A stretch of 64,000 nucleotides of DNA, from positions 124,001-188,000 of the forward strand of contig JAPFDS010000056.1 of the NCBI GenBank assembly GCA_026168805.1, written 5' to 3'. A model generated the notes under the pieces. The model saw only the letters and a program-made list of their open reading frames with translations. It ran no database searches and was not told the origin of the DNA. The stretch comes from Caryophanales bacterium. GTDB taxonomy: Bacteria > Bacillota > Bacilli > Bacillales > Amphibacillaceae. Below, piece after piece: positions 52,535 through 63,310 of this stretch (position 1 is its first letter; the number at the start of each line of letters is the position of its first letter). The position numbers and the translations under genes are program-made.

Positions 52535-53953
52535 ATGACGAAACAGTTTTTAGGCGTATGTTCGATGGCAACACTATTAATATTTACTCCAATACAGGGG
52601 ATTACAGCTTCTGCTAATACGGTAAATGACGTAGAAGACGAATTAAAAGAACTTGAAGAAGAACAAGCTGAGTTAAATAAAAAACGTGGAAATATTGAAA
52701 GCAAAAAAGGTTCAACAGATGAGAAATTAAATGAAAATGAATCGAAACAAACGGTTGTTGAAGATGAGATGGACGTAATTGATGACGAATTAACAACAAC
52801 CTTGAACAATATTAGTGATAAAGAGACAGAAATAGCGAATATTAAAACTGAAATAACTGATCTTGGCAACCAAATTGAAGAACTCGATGAAGATATTGAT
52901 GATTTGATCGAACGAATCAAAGAGCGAGATGAGTTATTAAAAGAGCGTTTGCGCTCCATTCAGGAAAATGGTGGTCCATCACAATATATTGAAGTGTTAT
53001 TTGGGTCTCAAAGCTTTAGTGACTTTATTAGTCGGTCCACAGCCGTAAATAAGATCATGGATCAAGACGTTAAAATTATGGATGAACAAACTGCTGATAA
53101 AGAAGAGTTAGAAAATAATCTAGTACTTGTTCAAGATAAAAAAGAAGAAGTAGAAGATAAAAAAGAAGAAGTAGAACTTCAAAAAGAGGAACTAGTGGCA
53201 TTAAAGTCGACATTAGATGAACAATTAGATGAAAAGAAAGTACTTATGAGTGAATTAGAAATTGAATATGAAGAGCTAGATGAGTATAAGCTCACTTTGG
53301 AAGAAGAACAAAAGATTGTCCAAGAACAAGAAGCATCGCTCGCAAAAGCAAAAGAAGTAGCTGAAAATGAGAAAGAGCGTTTAGAGCAATTAGCCAAAGA
53401 AGAAGAAGAACGTAAGAAAAAAGAAGAAGAAGAACGTAAAAAACGTGAACAGGAAGCAAAAAATAACCCGGGTGATTCATCAGGTGGCTCTGGTGACAGT
53501 ACACCTAGTGAACCTCAGAATGTGACAAATAATGTGGGAACATTTATCTGGCCGACGACATCTACTCGTATAACTAGTTCTTATGGCCATCGTGTGCACC
53601 CCGTTACTGGGCAAGTTGGCAAGATGCACCATGGGATTGATTTAGGTGTGAGACAACAACCTGTCTATTCATCTGCGCCAGGAGTAGTTTTTTCTACGAG
53701 CCCTAAAACAGGTTATGGAAATACTGTTCTTATCACACATATTATCGATGGGAAAACATATACAACCTTATATGCACATTTGGAGAGTGTTTCAGTATCT
53801 CCAGGTCAAGTAGTTTCACAAGGTGACCATATTGGAACATCGGGAAATACTGGAGGTTCTTCAACAGGCTATCATTTACATTTTGAAATACATGATGGAA
53901 TGTGGAATGGTGCTAAAAGTAATTCAAAAAATCCAGTAAACTATTTACCTTAA
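52535..53953 (+). CDS. Secreted EnvC-like murein hydrolase/activator with M23 domain
   Basis: This 472-residue protein has a signal peptide (cleavage near ITASA-NT), about 270 residues of strongly charged coiled coil (Glu/Lys-rich), a Gly/Ser/Pro linker and a C-terminal M23 peptidase (LytM) domain. The zinc ligands are present: HHGIDLG (about 364-370), HLHFE (about 446-450), so the domain may be catalytic, unlike E. coli EnvC, which is degenerate. It lies 28 nt after ftsX and probably acts through FtsEX at the division site or side wall. A terminator follows. Confidence 0.92.
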   Translation: MTKQFLGVCSMATLLIFTPIQGITASANTVNDVEDELKELEEEQAELNKKRGNIESKKGSTDEKLNENESKQTVVEDEMDVIDDELTTTLNNISDKETEIANIKTEITDLGNQIEELDEDIDDLIERIKERDELLKERLRSIQENGGPSQYIEVLFGSQSFSDFISRSTAVNKIMDQDVKIMDEQTADKEELENNLVLVQDKKEEVEDKKEEVELQKEELVALKSTLDEQLDEKKVLMSELEIEYEELDEYKLTLEEEQKIVQEQEASLAKAKEVAENEKERLEQLAKEEEERKKKEEEERKKREQEAKNNPGDSSGGSGDSTPSEPQNVTNNVGTFIWPTTSTRITSSYGHRVHPVTGQVGKMHHGIDLGVRQQPVYSSAPGVVFSTSPKTGYGNTVLITHIIDGKTYTTLYAHLESVSVSPGQVVSQGDHIGTSGNTGGSSTGYHLHFEIHDGMWNGAKSNSKNPVNYLP

Positions 53954-53966
53954 ATATAGTACATAG

Positions 53967-54046
53967 AAAAACACCTCACATACTGAATAATTCTTTTATT
54001 GAATCATACATAATAAAAGAGTGTTCAGTTGAGAGGTGCTTTTTTA
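53967..54046 (+). terminator. Long hairpin terminator after the M23 gene
   Basis: Outer arms AAAACACCTC / GAGGTGCTTTTTT and inner arms ATTCTTTTATT / AATAAAAGAGT make a long imperfect hairpin ending in a T-tract. Confidence 0.75.
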
Positions 54047-54106
54047 CATATTTGCCACATGTATCGATAGTTAAATGTAATTGTTCGTGGTATCCTTTTT
54101 AATAGA

Positions 54107-54220
54107 GTGAATTTCATAATTGCCAAAACCAGCTATGCCAATACAACGTGTAGTTGCGAAAGACTCAACGAAACAACATGTTGTATTGGCATAGAGTAAA
54201 ATACGTATTATGAAATTCGC
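54107..54220. repeat. Palindromic 114-bp element between the M23 and ctpB genes
   Basis: Outer arms GAATTTCATAAT (54109-54120) and ATTATGAAATTC (54207-54218) and inner 19-bp arms (54133-54151, 54176-54194, one mismatch, CTATGCCAATACAAC...) are nested inverted repeats. It has no coding potential and ends 45 bp before ctpB. It may be a MITE-like remnant or a large RNA hairpin. Confidence 0.5.
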
Positions 54221-54264
54221 TAAATAGTATGTTCACCGATTATATAAAACTGAGGGGTGAGATC

Positions 54265-55746
54265 ATGAATGTAAAGAAACAACATATAGGACTTATACTG
54301 TTTGCAGCTCTTGTGCTCGGGTTTTTAGGAGCGTACATAGGTATTCAAGTGGGAGACTCACAAAATGAAAGCCAAGAGGAGCAAATAGAGAATGAAAGTT
54401 CTCTTCCAGATGATCCTGATAAGGATTCAGGTACAAGTCAGGGAGTTCCAGCAGAACAGATGCAAAAATTTGAAATGGCATATGAATTAATTAATCAACA
54501 TTATTTAGAAGATATGGAATCAGATGAATTAATTGAAGGTGCTATTGAAGGAATGCTAGAAAGCCTAGACGATCCATTCAGTTCGTATATGGATAAAGAC
54601 ATGATGTCTGAATTTAACGAACAAATTGAAGCATCTTTTGAAGGAATCGGTGCAGAGGTCAGTTTAGAAGATGATATTGTAACAATTATTTCTCCCATTA
54701 AAGGATCCCCCGCGGAACAAACAGGGTTGCGGCCAAAAGACCAAATTCTGAAAATCGATGATGAGTCAATTGAGGGATATGGTTTACAAGAAGCAGTTGA
54801 TTTAATTCGTGGAGAAAAAGGGTCAGAAGTTGTCTTAGAAATTAGAAGACCGGGGACGTCAGATCCTTTTGATGTGACGATTACGCGTGACACGATTCCA
54901 CTTGAAACTGTCGAAGGATTTGTGGAAGAAGTTGACGGACATAAAACAGGAATATTAAAAGTAACATCATTTGCTGAAACAACAGCGGATGACTTTATTA
55001 AAGAAATTGAAGGGTTTGAAGAAGAAGGCATAGAGGGGCTTGTGATTGATGTACGAGGCAATCCAGGTGGATTACTTGATCAAGTAGAGAGCATGCTGCA
55101 AGAATTCGTTCCTAGTGATATGCCATATTTACAGATTGAAGATCAACAAGGGAATAAAGATCCATTTTATTCTACACTATCTGAGAAAAAGCCGTATCCT
55201 GTAACTGTTGTTATTGATGAAGGGAGTGCATCAGCTTCAGAAATATTAGCAGTTGCATTGCAAGATGTAGGGTATGATATCGTAGGTGTACCAAGCTTTG
55301 GAAAAGGAACAGTTCAACAAGTAGCAGACTTGAATGATGGTACGAATATTAAGTTAACGATGTTCAAGTGGCTCTCGCCTGAAGGGAACTGGATTAATGA
55401 AGTAGGAATTGAGCCCAATGTTGAAGTGGAGCTTCCTGCATATTATTACACAACACCTATTCAAGCAGAGGACACAATCACACCTGGTGAAAAAGGTGAG
55501 AATATCGAAAATGTACAAGAAATGTTACGAGGCTTAGATTATTCGATTGAAGATGATGCAGGCGAATATGGAAAAGATACTGAAAAAGCAGTTCGTGCAT
55601 TTCAGAAAGAAAATGATTTAAAAGAAACAGGAGAAATTGATGAAGAAACTGCAGGTGTCATTCAATCTCAGATTATTGATAAAGTTCGTGATGAAGAAGA
55701 TGACTACCAAATGGAAAAAGCAAAAGAAATTCTTTATAATAAATAA
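54265..55746 (+). CDS. ctpB: S41-family C-terminal processing peptidase CtpB
   Basis: This 493-residue protease has an N-terminal transmembrane anchor (about 8-28), a PDZ domain (about 115-200; GIGAEVSLEDDIVTI, SPAEQTGLRPKDQIL), an S41 catalytic core with Ser in EGSASASEIL (near 321) and Lys in FGKGTVQ (near 346), and a C-terminal peptidoglycan-binding domain (about 415-470). In B. subtilis CtpB cleaves SpoIVFA in the sporulation checkpoint. ATG at 54265 follows GGGGTGA; the ATG at 54229 has no such site. It lies upstream of minJ. Confidence 0.94.
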   Translation: MNVKKQHIGLILFAALVLGFLGAYIGIQVGDSQNESQEEQIENESSLPDDPDKDSGTSQGVPAEQMQKFEMAYELINQHYLEDMESDELIEGAIEGMLESLDDPFSSYMDKDMMSEFNEQIEASFEGIGAEVSLEDDIVTIISPIKGSPAEQTGLRPKDQILKIDDESIEGYGLQEAVDLIRGEKGSEVVLEIRRPGTSDPFDVTITRDTIPLETVEGFVEEVDGHKTGILKVTSFAETTADDFIKEIEGFEEEGIEGLVIDVRGNPGGLLDQVESMLQEFVPSDMPYLQIEDQQGNKDPFYSTLSEKKPYPVTVVIDEGSASASEILAVALQDVGYDIVGVPSFGKGTVQQVADLNDGTNIKLTMFKWLSPEGNWINEVGIEPNVEVELPAYYYTTPIQAEDTITPGEKGENIENVQEMLRGLDYSIEDDAGEYGKDTEKAVRAFQKENDLKETGEIDEETAGVIQSQIIDKVRDEEDDYQMEKAKEILYNK

Positions 55747-55775
55747 ACTCGCTATATAGCGAGTTTATTTATTTT
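55741..55775 (+). terminator. Terminator after ctpB
   Basis: A perfect 14-bp stem (AAATAAACTCGCTA with TAGCGAGTTTATTT) with a minimal loop is followed by ATTTTT. It overlaps the ctpB stop. Confidence 0.85.
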
Positions 55776-55778
55776 TAA

Positions 55779-55787
55779 TGGTATAAT
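55779..55787 (+). promoter_or_regulatory. Extended -10 promoter element of minJ
   Basis: TGGTATAAT is an extended -10 sequence (hexamer 55782-55787) about 50 nt before the minJ start, just after the ctpB terminator. Confidence 0.5.
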
Positions 55788-55835
55788 ACATTATACGATT
55801 CGAAAGATACACGTTGGTGAAAAGGGTGATTGACA

Positions 55836-57032
55836 TTGGAAGTAGCTTGGATGAAAGAAGCTTTGTTAGCAGTTGCAAAGGTTTTTCAGAATCCGCTCTT
55901 TTACTGGATATTTATATTAATTATATTTACTGGTATACGAAGAATTAAACAAGAACGAAAACACTTTGGCATAAAAATTAATGACTTATTTTCAGAATGG
56001 TCTCATACATGGCTGCTGACCATTGGATTTGGACTTATACTCTCAGCCTTTATGCTTGGCGTTGGTGTCGTCTTTACATACGAAACGATGTTTGTATTAA
56101 GTATTGTAACGATTGTGCTGAGTATTCATGGGAAGCCAACATGGTTATCGGCTACGTACACAGTAGGTCTTACCTATATCATTATGTTGATTGCACCACT
56201 TGCTTTACCATACCAAGAAGTTATATCCCCAGATTTAATAGAAGAAGTGAATTTTACCGCTATTGCTTTACTTGTAGCTTTATTTTTAATGATTGAAAGC
56301 GTATTGCTCAGAACGATGCATGGGAATGAATCATTTGTAAGTCTTGGGACAAGTGCTCGCGGGGGAAGAATTGGACAACATCACTTGCAAAAGATATCTA
56401 TTATTCCATTCTTTCTCCTTGTACCTCATGGACTCATCACTCCTTTTGCTTCTTTTTGGCCGTATATTTCAATTGGAGAAGAGAATTACAGTCTTTTACT
56501 CTTTCCTTTTGTTTTAGGGTTTAATCATGTCGTACGGTCAAGTTTACCGCAAGAGGGCGCAAAGTATATAGGGAAATGGGTAGGTTTGCTAAGTGTTCTT
56601 GTACTAGCAATTGTTATAGGTAGCATATACGTACCGTTTTTATCGGCGGTGGCAATTTTAGCTTCCATTATTGGAAGAGAGTTTATTTTATATAAATTCC
56701 GGGTTCATGAAAAACATGCACTTCCATACTTTTCAGAACAAAGTACAGGAATGATGGTTTTAACAGTGATTCCTCAATCTAGAGCCGACCGCTTAGGAAT
56801 TGTTGTTGGTGAAACGATCGCCAAAGTGAACGGGAAAGAAATTAAGACTTCCGCAGACTTTTATTATTATTTACAAGAGAGCAATGCTTTTTTCAAATTG
56901 GATGTTCTTGATAAAAATGGAGAAGTGCGCTTTATTCAAAGTGCGCTCTATGAAGGGGATCACCATGAATTAGGGATTATTTTCGTAGAAGAGAAACATT
57001 CAATGGTAGCATCTGTTGCTAGTGAAAATTAA
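55836..57032 (+). CDS. minJ: MinJ-like division-topology protein with PDZ domain
   Basis: This 398-residue membrane protein has about seven to eight transmembrane helices (residues about 15-280) and a C-terminal PDZ domain (about 300-380; GMMVLTVIPQSRADRLGIVVGETIAKVNGK). It matches B. subtilis MinJ in length, topology, the early LFYWIFIL segment and position after ctpB. MinJ bridges DivIVA and MinD at poles and septa and prevents polar division; it also affects swarming. TTG at 55836 lies after AAAGGGTGAT; the TTG at 55830 is too near that site. In B. subtilis swrA lies between ctpB and minJ; here it is absent. Confidence 0.85.
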   Translation: MEVAWMKEALLAVAKVFQNPLFYWIFILIIFTGIRRIKQERKHFGIKINDLFSEWSHTWLLTIGFGLILSAFMLGVGVVFTYETMFVLSIVTIVLSIHGKPTWLSATYTVGLTYIIMLIAPLALPYQEVISPDLIEEVNFTAIALLVALFLMIESVLLRTMHGNESFVSLGTSARGGRIGQHHLQKISIIPFFLLVPHGLITPFASFWPYISIGEENYSLLLFPFVLGFNHVVRSSLPQEGAKYIGKWVGLLSVLVLAIVIGSIYVPFLSAVAILASIIGREFILYKFRVHEKHALPYFSEQSTGMMVLTVIPQSRADRLGIVVGETIAKVNGKEIKTSADFYYYLQESNAFFKLDVLDKNGEVRFIQSALYEGDHHELGIIFVEEKHSMVASVASEN

Positions 57033-57047
57033 ATAGGTACAATAAAT

Positions 57048-57087
57048 ACCCTGGAAGGTTAGATGGACAATCCCTTCTAGGGTTTTT
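57048..57087 (+). terminator. Terminator after minJ
   Basis: An 11-bp stem with one mismatch (ACCCTGGAAGG with CCTTCTAGGGT) and a 14-nt loop is followed by TTTTG. Confidence 0.8.
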
Positions 57088-57106
57088 GTCATTCAATAAG
57101 CAAAAA

Positions 57107-57137
57107 CGAATGTTTGTTCTACTATTTATGGTATAAT
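57107..57137 (+). promoter_or_regulatory. LexA (SOS) box and promoter of uvrBA
   Basis: CGAATGTTTGTTCT (57107-57120) matches the Gram-positive LexA/DinR box CGAAC-N4-GTTCG with one central and one edge deviation. It overlaps the -35 region of an extended -10 promoter TGGTATAAT (hexamer 57132-57137). DNA damage should derepress uvrB-uvrA. Confidence 0.75.
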
Positions 57138-57226
57138 ACATAAATACACGTTTAAAAACTCGTATGTTACACTATCTTTGTACCTAATGATTCCATATTG
57201 AAAACATTAAACAGGAGGCAATATGC

Positions 57227-59209
57227 ATGAATGAAGTATTTGATTTACAATCATCTTATGAGCCAAGTGGGGATCAACCGAAAGCAATTGATAAATTAGT
57301 TGAGAAAATATTGGCAGGACAACGGTATCAAACTTTGCTCGGAGCAACAGGTACTGGAAAAACGTTTACCGTTTCAAATGTCGTGAAAGAAATCAACCGA
57401 CCGACATTAGTAATGGCCCATAATAAAACATTAGCTGGACAATTATATAGTGAATTTAAAGAATACTTTCCAAATAATGCTGTTGAGTACTTCGTTAGCT
57501 TCTATGATTATTATCAACCAGAAGCATACGTACCTTCGACAGATACATTTATAGAGAAGGACGCAAGTATTAATGATGAGATTGACAAATTACGACACTC
57601 AGCAACATCCTCATTATTTGAAAGAAATGATGTGTTAGTCGTTGCCAGTGTGTCTTGTATCTATGGTTTAGGGAACCCGACCGAATATCGTAATCATATG
57701 TTATCGATTCGTGTCGGCACCCAGAAGAATCGGGATGAATTTTTAAGAGATTTAGTAGAGATACAATATGCGAGAAATGATATTGATTTTCAAAGAGGTA
57801 CGTTTAGAGTTCGTGGAGATTCTGTAGAAGTGATCCCGGCTTCTAGAGAAGGAGAATGTATCCGAATAGAATTCTTTGGTGATGAAGTTGACCGCATCCG
57901 CGAAGTAGATGCACTCACAGGTGAAATCATTGGAGATCGGGATCATATGGTTATATTCCCGGCATCTCACTTCGTTACTGGAGAAGAAAGGCTACAAAAA
58001 GCGATTAAACGGATTGAAGCTGAGCTCCAAGAGCAACTTGAGCTGTTAAAATCTGAAAATAAATTATTGGAAGCGCAACGGCTGGAGCAACGAACGAATT
58101 ATGATTTAGAAATGATGAATGAGATGGGATTTTGTTCAGGTATCGAAAACTATTCTCGCCATTTAGAATTGAGAGAAGCGGGTTCAACGCCGAACACATT
58201 ATTTGATTACTTTCCAGATGACTTTTTGCTTGTGGTTGATGAGTCACATGCGACATTGCCACAAGTGCGCGGAATGTTTAATGGGGACCAAGCGCGTAAA
58301 AAAATGCTCGTTGATCATGGATTTAGACTTCCATCAGCTCTAGATAACCGTCCACTCCGTTTTGAAGAGTTTGAAAAGAAAACGAATCAATTTGTGTTTA
58401 TTTCAGCAACACCAGGCCCCTATGAACAAGAACATACAGATGAGATGATTGAACAAATCATTCGACCTACAGGGCTATTGGATCCAGAAGTGTCGGTCCG
58501 GCCGATTGAAGGACAAATAGATGATTTAATCGGAGAAATTCATCAGCGGATTGAACGTGAAGAACGAGTCCTGATCACAACACTCACGAAAAAAATGTCT
58601 GAAGATTTAACGGATTATCTGAAGGAGTTAGATTTAAAAGTTGCTTATTTACACTCTGAAGTGAAAACACTTGATAGAATTGAAGTGATTCGCGACTTGC
58701 GTGTTGGTAAGTATGATGTGCTCGTCGGAATCAACTTATTACGTGAAGGGTTGGATATTCCAGAAGTGTCTCTCGTCGCTATTTTAGATGCGGATAAAGA
58801 AGGCTTCTTACGCTCCGAACGATCACTCATTCAAACGATGGGGAGAGCAGCCCGAAATGAACATGGGCAAGTCATTATGTATGCAGATAAAGTAACAGAT
58901 TCGATGAAATATGCCATTGATGAAACAAATCGACGACGCTCGATTCAAGATGCGTACAATAAAAAGCATGGAATTACTCCTAAAACCATTATTAAAGAAA
59001 TTCGAGATGTGATTCGTGCGACGGTTGTTGCTGATGAGAATGAAGAATATGAATCAGCATCTGCTAAGATGTCAGAAATGCCTAAAGAAGAACGTGAAAA
59101 AATGCTGATGCGTATTGAAAATGACATGAAAGAAGCAGCGAAAGAACTTGATTTCGAACGAGCAACAGAGCTACGTGATATTTTATTTGAGCTACAAGCA
59201 GAAAGGTGA
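57227..59209 (+). CDS. uvrB: Excinuclease ABC subunit UvrB
   Basis: The 660-residue helicase-like damage-verification subunit of nucleotide excision repair has Walker A GATGTGKT (39-46), the beta-hairpin tyrosine region [20 protein letters not shown] in [11 protein letters not shown], helicase motif QTMGRAARN and the C-terminal UVR domain (about 622-658, for UvrC and UvrA contact). AGGAGG lies 8 nt before ATG 57227; the ATG at 57223 is out of frame. uvrA follows after 8 nt. Confidence 0.98.
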   Translation: MNEVFDLQSSYEPSGDQPKAIDKLVEKILAGQRYQTLLGATGTGKTFTVSNVVKEINRPTLVMAHNKTLAGQLYSEFKEYFPNNAVEYFVSFYDYYQPEAYVPSTDTFIEKDASINDEIDKLRHSATSSLFERNDVLVVASVSCIYGLGNPTEYRNHMLSIRVGTQKNRDEFLRDLVEIQYARNDIDFQRGTFRVRGDSVEVIPASREGECIRIEFFGDEVDRIREVDALTGEIIGDRDHMVIFPASHFVTGEERLQKAIKRIEAELQEQLELLKSENKLLEAQRLEQRTNYDLEMMNEMGFCSGIENYSRHLELREAGSTPNTLFDYFPDDFLLVVDESHATLPQVRGMFNGDQARKKMLVDHGFRLPSALDNRPLRFEEFEKKTNQFVFISATPGPYEQEHTDEMIEQIIRPTGLLDPEVSVRPIEGQIDDLIGEIHQRIEREERVLITTLTKKMSEDLTDYLKELDLKVAYLHSEVKTLDRIEVIRDLRVGKYDVLVGINLLREGLDIPEVSLVAILDADKEGFLRSERSLIQTMGRAARNEHGQVIMYADKVTDSMKYAIDETNRRRSIQDAYNKKHGITPKTIIKEIRDVIRATVVADENEEYESASAKMSEMPKEEREKMLMRIENDMKEAAKELDFERATELRDILFELQAER

Positions 59210-59217
59210 TCACTCAT

Positions 59218-62103
59218 ATGACGAATAAATATATTAAAGTAACAGGAGCACGGGCGCACAATTTAAAAGATGTAGATGTATCTATACCAAAAAACAAACT
59301 CGTTGTGATGACGGGTTTGTCTGGATCTGGCAAATCTTCTCTAGCATTTGATACGATCTATGCGGAAGGTCAAAGACGTTATGTGGAGTCGTTGTCTGCG
59401 TATGCTCGCCAATTTTTAGGTCAAATGGATAAACCAGATGTGGATTCTATTGAAGGGTTATCACCTGCCATTTCAATCGATCAAAAAACAACGAGTAAAA
59501 ACCCACGTTCAACCGTAGGAACGGTTACGGAGATTTACGATTATTTACGGTTGTTATTTGCGCGAATTGGGAGACCGACATGTCCGATTCATGGAATTGA
59601 AATCAAGTCTCAAACGGTTCAACAAATGGTTGATCGAATTTTGGAGTACCCTGAACGGACTCGCTTGCAAATATTAGCACCAGTAATCTCAGGACGTAAG
59701 GGAGAACACGTCCAAGTATTAGAAGATATTAAAAAAGAAGGATTCGTTCGTTTACGGGTGGATGGTGTCATGCATGAAGTATCTGATGAGATTTTACTCG
59801 ATAAAAATAAAGCACATTCTATTGAAGTCGTAGTTGATCGTATTATTGTGCGAGATGGTGTTACGAGTAGATTAGGTGATTCGATTGAAACAGCATTGAA
59901 ATTAGGGAACGGGAAGATTATCGTTGATATTATTGATCAAGAAGAAATTGTATTTAGCGAACATCATGCATGTCCAGAATGTGGATTTTCGATTGGTGAG
60001 CTAGAGCCACGATTATTTTCCTTTAACAGTCCATATGGTGCTTGCAGTGCATGTGATGGTTTAGGAACGAACTTAGAAGTGGATGTTGACTTAGTGATAC
60101 CAGATTGGTCCAAAACACTTGAAGAACATGCGATTGCGGCATGGGAACCGATCAGTTCAACATACTATCCACAATTATTAAAAAGTGTATGTGAGCATTA
60201 TGACATTCCAATGGATGTTCCAGTAAAAGACATCCCGAAACGGAAAATGAATAAGATATTAAATGGTAGTGGGCGCACGAAAATTTTATTTTCATATGTG
60301 AATGACTTTGGTAGAAAACGTGAAAATAAGATTGTATTCGAAGGTGTACTGACGAATATTGCTAGAAGATACCGAGCAACATCCTCCGATTTTACGAGAG
60401 ATATGCTCGAGGGATATATGTCAACGAAGCCATGTAGTGTTTGTAATGGTTACCGCTTAAAACAAGAAGCTTTAGCGGTAAAAATTCAAGACTTACACAT
60501 TAGTGAAGTCACCGATTTTTCCATTACGCAAGCACGGACGTTTTTTAAGACACTTACATTAACTAAGAGAGAAGTACAAATTGCTGAACTTGTATTAAAA
60601 GAAATTGAAGAACGATTGAAGTTTTTAAATAATGTAGGTTTAAATTATTTAACTCTTTCTCGTTCAGCTGGGACACTATCAGGTGGAGAAGCACAACGGA
60701 TCCGATTAGCAACTCAAATTGGCTCAGCGTTAACAGGAGTGTTATATGTTCTTGATGAGCCTTCCATTGGTCTGCATCAACGAGATAATGACCGTTTAAT
60801 TGAGACATTAATGAGTATGCGTGAATTGGATAACACATTAATTGTTGTAGAGCATGATGAAGACACGATGCGTGCAGCGGACTGGATTATTGATATTGGT
60901 CCTGGAGCTGGTGAGCATGGTGGCGATATTGTTGCTAGCGGTACACCTGCTGAGATTGAACAAAATACATCCTCCTTAACAGGACAATATTTATCAGGTG
61001 AAAACTTTATTCCGTTACCGAAAGAGCGCAAAGAAGCTGATGGACGCTTTATAGACATTATCGGGGCAGAGGAAAACAATTTAAAGGCAATTGATGCATC
61101 CTTTCCTATTGGACTAATGACAGTCGTTACAGGTGTATCTGGCTCTGGGAAAAGTACATTAGTAAACGATATTTTGTTGAAAGGTTTAGCTCAAAAAATC
61201 TATCGTGGTAAACACCAACCTGGAAAGCATAAGGCCATTCAAGGTTCTGAACATATTGATAAAATCATAGCAATTGACCAATCACCCATTGGCCGAACAC
61301 CCCGTTCAAATCCAGCGACATATACAAGTATCTTTGATGATGTGCGTGATGTATATGCACAAACAAACGAAGCGAAGGTACGCGGGTATAAAAAAGGTCG
61401 GTTTAGTTTTAACGTTAAAGGTGGCCGTTGTGAGGCATGTCGTGGGGAAGGTGTGAATATGATAGAAATGCATTTCCTGCCGAACGTCTATGTACCTTGT
61501 GAAGTATGTAATGGCACAAGGTATAATCGAGAAACACTTGATATTACGTACAAAGGAAAAAACATTTCTGACATATTAGATATGCGCATTGAAGAAGCAT
61601 TATCCTTCTTTACAAACATACCTCGACTGAAAAGAAAGTTACAAACAATGGTTGATGTCGGTCTAGGATATATTACATTAGGCCAATCTGCGACAACGTT
61701 ATCTGGCGGGGAAGCACAACGAGTGAAGTTAGCAAGTGAGTTGCATAAACGCTCAAATGGGAAAACTTTTTACATTTTAGATGAACCAACAACTGGTTTG
61801 CACACGGATGATATCAAGCGGCTCATGTATGTGTTAAAACGTCTCGAAGAAAATGGCGACACCGTCGTCATTATTGAACATAATTTAGACGTGATTAAGA
61901 TGGCTGACTATATTATTGATTTAGGTCCTGAAGGTGGAGATGGTGGTGGAGAAATTATCGCGACGGGAACTCCTGAAGAGATCATGGAAGTAGCAGAATC
62001 ATTTACCGGTTATTATGTGAAGGAGATTATTAAGCGGGATCGTAAACGGATGGAGAGCCACATGAAAAAACAAGAAAAACAACTCGCAGGTAAAGGTAAA
62101 TAA
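59218..62103 (+). CDS. uvrA: Excinuclease ABC subunit UvrA
   Basis: This 961-residue dimeric ABC ATPase scans DNA for lesions. Two ATPase domains are visible: Walker [10 protein letters not shown] (33-41) and GVSGSGKST (about 640-648), two signatures LSGGEAQR, and zinc fingers with CPECG...CSACDG, CSVCNG and CEAC...CEVCNG. ATG at 59218 is preferred, because AAAGGTGAT precedes it; the GTG at 59206 overlaps the uvrB stop. It forms an SOS-controlled operon with uvrB. A hairpin follows. Confidence 0.98.
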   Translation: MTNKYIKVTGARAHNLKDVDVSIPKNKLVVMTGLSGSGKSSLAFDTIYAEGQRRYVESLSAYARQFLGQMDKPDVDSIEGLSPAISIDQKTTSKNPRSTVGTVTEIYDYLRLLFARIGRPTCPIHGIEIKSQTVQQMVDRILEYPERTRLQILAPVISGRKGEHVQVLEDIKKEGFVRLRVDGVMHEVSDEILLDKNKAHSIEVVVDRIIVRDGVTSRLGDSIETALKLGNGKIIVDIIDQEEIVFSEHHACPECGFSIGELEPRLFSFNSPYGACSACDGLGTNLEVDVDLVIPDWSKTLEEHAIAAWEPISSTYYPQLLKSVCEHYDIPMDVPVKDIPKRKMNKILNGSGRTKILFSYVNDFGRKRENKIVFEGVLTNIARRYRATSSDFTRDMLEGYMSTKPCSVCNGYRLKQEALAVKIQDLHISEVTDFSITQARTFFKTLTLTKREVQIAELVLKEIEERLKFLNNVGLNYLTLSRSAGTLSGGEAQRIRLATQIGSALTGVLYVLDEPSIGLHQRDNDRLIETLMSMRELDNTLIVVEHDEDTMRAADWIIDIGPGAGEHGGDIVASGTPAEIEQNTSSLTGQYLSGENFIPLPKERKEADGRFIDIIGAEENNLKAIDASFPIGLMTVVTGVSGSGKSTLVNDILLKGLAQKIYRGKHQPGKHKAIQGSEHIDKIIAIDQSPIGRTPRSNPATYTSIFDDVRDVYAQTNEAKVRGYKKGRFSFNVKGGRCEACRGEGVNMIEMHFLPNVYVPCEVCNGTRYNRETLDITYKGKNISDILDMRIEEALSFFTNIPRLKRKLQTMVDVGLGYITLGQSATTLSGGEAQRVKLASELHKRSNGKTFYILDEPTTGLHTDDIKRLMYVLKRLEENGDTVVIIEHNLDVIKMADYIIDLGPEGGDGGGEIIATGTPEEIMEVAESFTGYYVKEIIKRDRKRMESHMKKQEKQLAGKGK

Positions 62104-62116
62104 TAGACACATCATT

Positions 62117-62150
62117 GGTTCACAATCATAACTTTTGACGATTGTGAACC
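62117..62150 (+). terminator. Hairpin after uvrA
   Basis: A perfect 11-bp stem (GGTTCACAATC with GATTGTGAACC), 12-nt loop. The following sequence is only weakly T-rich. Confidence 0.65.
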
Positions 62151-62198
62151 GATTATGTAATGTAATAAAAGAATGCTAAAAAGGAAGGAAAGATACAT

Positions 62199-62561
62199 AT
62201 GAAACCAATTAATCATTCACATGTTCAGCAAATATTAACCGATTCAATTGGTAAAAAACTTTATGTACACTTGGAAACGACCAATGGTGCATATGCAAGT
62301 CATTTTAACAATGAAGCGGTAAATGTTGGCGCATATATTCGTAATGCACACATATCCTTTACTCAGGCAAAGATTATTCAAGATGATGCTAGTTTTAGAG
62401 TTGGACTTAAAATGGAGTTTGGCTGGATATATGCGGAAGGCCTTACGGATTTTGAAGAACTTAACGGAGCGCTATTACTCGCTGGTCATGATTCAGAAGG
62501 ACGTGTGATGGTAGCTTTACAAATAAGTGAACAACCATTTGGACAAGAGCTCACAGACTAA
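62199..62561 (+). CDS. yojF: YojF-family protein (DUF1806)
   Basis: This 120-residue protein resembles B. subtilis YojF, encoded next to yojG (bshB2). It is predicted to be a compact beta-rich cytoplasmic protein (YVHLETTNGAYASHFN; FRVGLKMEFGWIYAEGLT) with no catalytic motif I can name. It sits 24 nt upstream of bshB2 in an apparent operon, which implies a link to bacillithiol metabolism. AAGGAAGG is the ribosome binding site. Confidence 0.85.
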   Translation: MKPINHSHVQQILTDSIGKKLYVHLETTNGAYASHFNNEAVNVGAYIRNAHISFTQAKIIQDDASFRVGLKMEFGWIYAEGLTDFEELNGALLLAGHDSEGRVMVALQISEQPFGQELTD

Positions 62562-62585
62562 CCGAAAGGAAAGGTGGAGATAGCG

Positions 62586-63257
62586 ATGGAACAACACGTT
62601 GTTGTTATTTATGCACATCCTGATGATGAGTGCTTTGGAACAGCTGGAACAATTATGGAATATCGTAAAAAAGGAGTCCCTGTTACATATGTATGTGGAA
62701 CATTAGGTGAGATGGGAAGAAATATGGGGTCACCAACATTTGCGAACAGAGAAACACTTCCGGCTCTGCGAAAAAAGGAATTAGAGGATGCTTGTGCATT
62801 TTTAGATATCGATTTACATTTACTAGGGTATCGCGATAAAACGATTGAATTTGAAGACCGTAAAGAAGTGGCAACACATATAAAAGAAGTATTGGATGAA
62901 TTGAAACCTTCACTTGTGATTACGCATTATCCGCCATTCGCAGTACATCCCGATCATAATGCTTTAGGTGCTGCTACCATTGATGCGGTCGGTATGTATG
63001 ATAAAGATGAACGTCCAGATTTATGGGCAACAGCGATTTCTAAAGATTTTGAAAAGCATTTAGGAAAGCCACATATTATAAATGATATCACACCGATGTT
63101 TGATCAAAAACTTGAAGCGATTATGGTACATAAATCACAAGCGCAAGGTATGCTCGAAAGAATGAGTGGTTCTTCCCAAGATGCAATTGCGTTAAAGGCT
63201 GCGTGGGAGAAACGTTTAGGAAAAGAGCAATTTTTCATTTGGGACTATGAAGATTAA
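62586..63257 (+). CDS. bshB2: Bacillithiol biosynthesis deacetylase BshB2
   Basis: This 223-residue LmbE-like zinc deacetylase removes acetyl from N-acetylglucosaminyl-malate, the second step of bacillithiol synthesis, or hydrolyses bacillithiol conjugates. The metal-binding AHPDDE (10-15) and HPDHNALG motifs are intact. ATG at 62586 follows AAAGGTGGAG; the GTG at 62574 lies within it. Its presence indicates that the organism makes bacillithiol. A second paralogue BshB1 would lie elsewhere with bshA. Confidence 0.93.
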   Translation: MEQHVVVIYAHPDDECFGTAGTIMEYRKKGVPVTYVCGTLGEMGRNMGSPTFANRETLPALRKKELEDACAFLDIDLHLLGYRDKTIEFEDRKEVATHIKEVLDELKPSLVITHYPPFAVHPDHNALGAATIDAVGMYDKDERPDLWATAISKDFEKHLGKPHIINDITPMFDQKLEAIMVHKSQAQGMLERMSGSSQDAIALKAAWEKRLGKEQFFIWDYED

Positions 63258-63310
63258 GGAATATCGTTTATAATGAAAAAATTCATTGTAAACAGTAGGA
63301 GGGAATAGGA

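Noticed and set aside
52495-52959. Minus-strand frame opposite the EnvC-like gene
   Set aside because: Poly-Ser product mirrors the Glu/Lys-rich coiled coil on the plus strand; no independent support.
54501-55061. Minus-strand open frame (186 codons) opposite ctpB
   Set aside because: Composition (Ser/Ile/Pro-rich) is that of a shadow frame; the plus strand encodes a complete S41 protease with catalytic residues.
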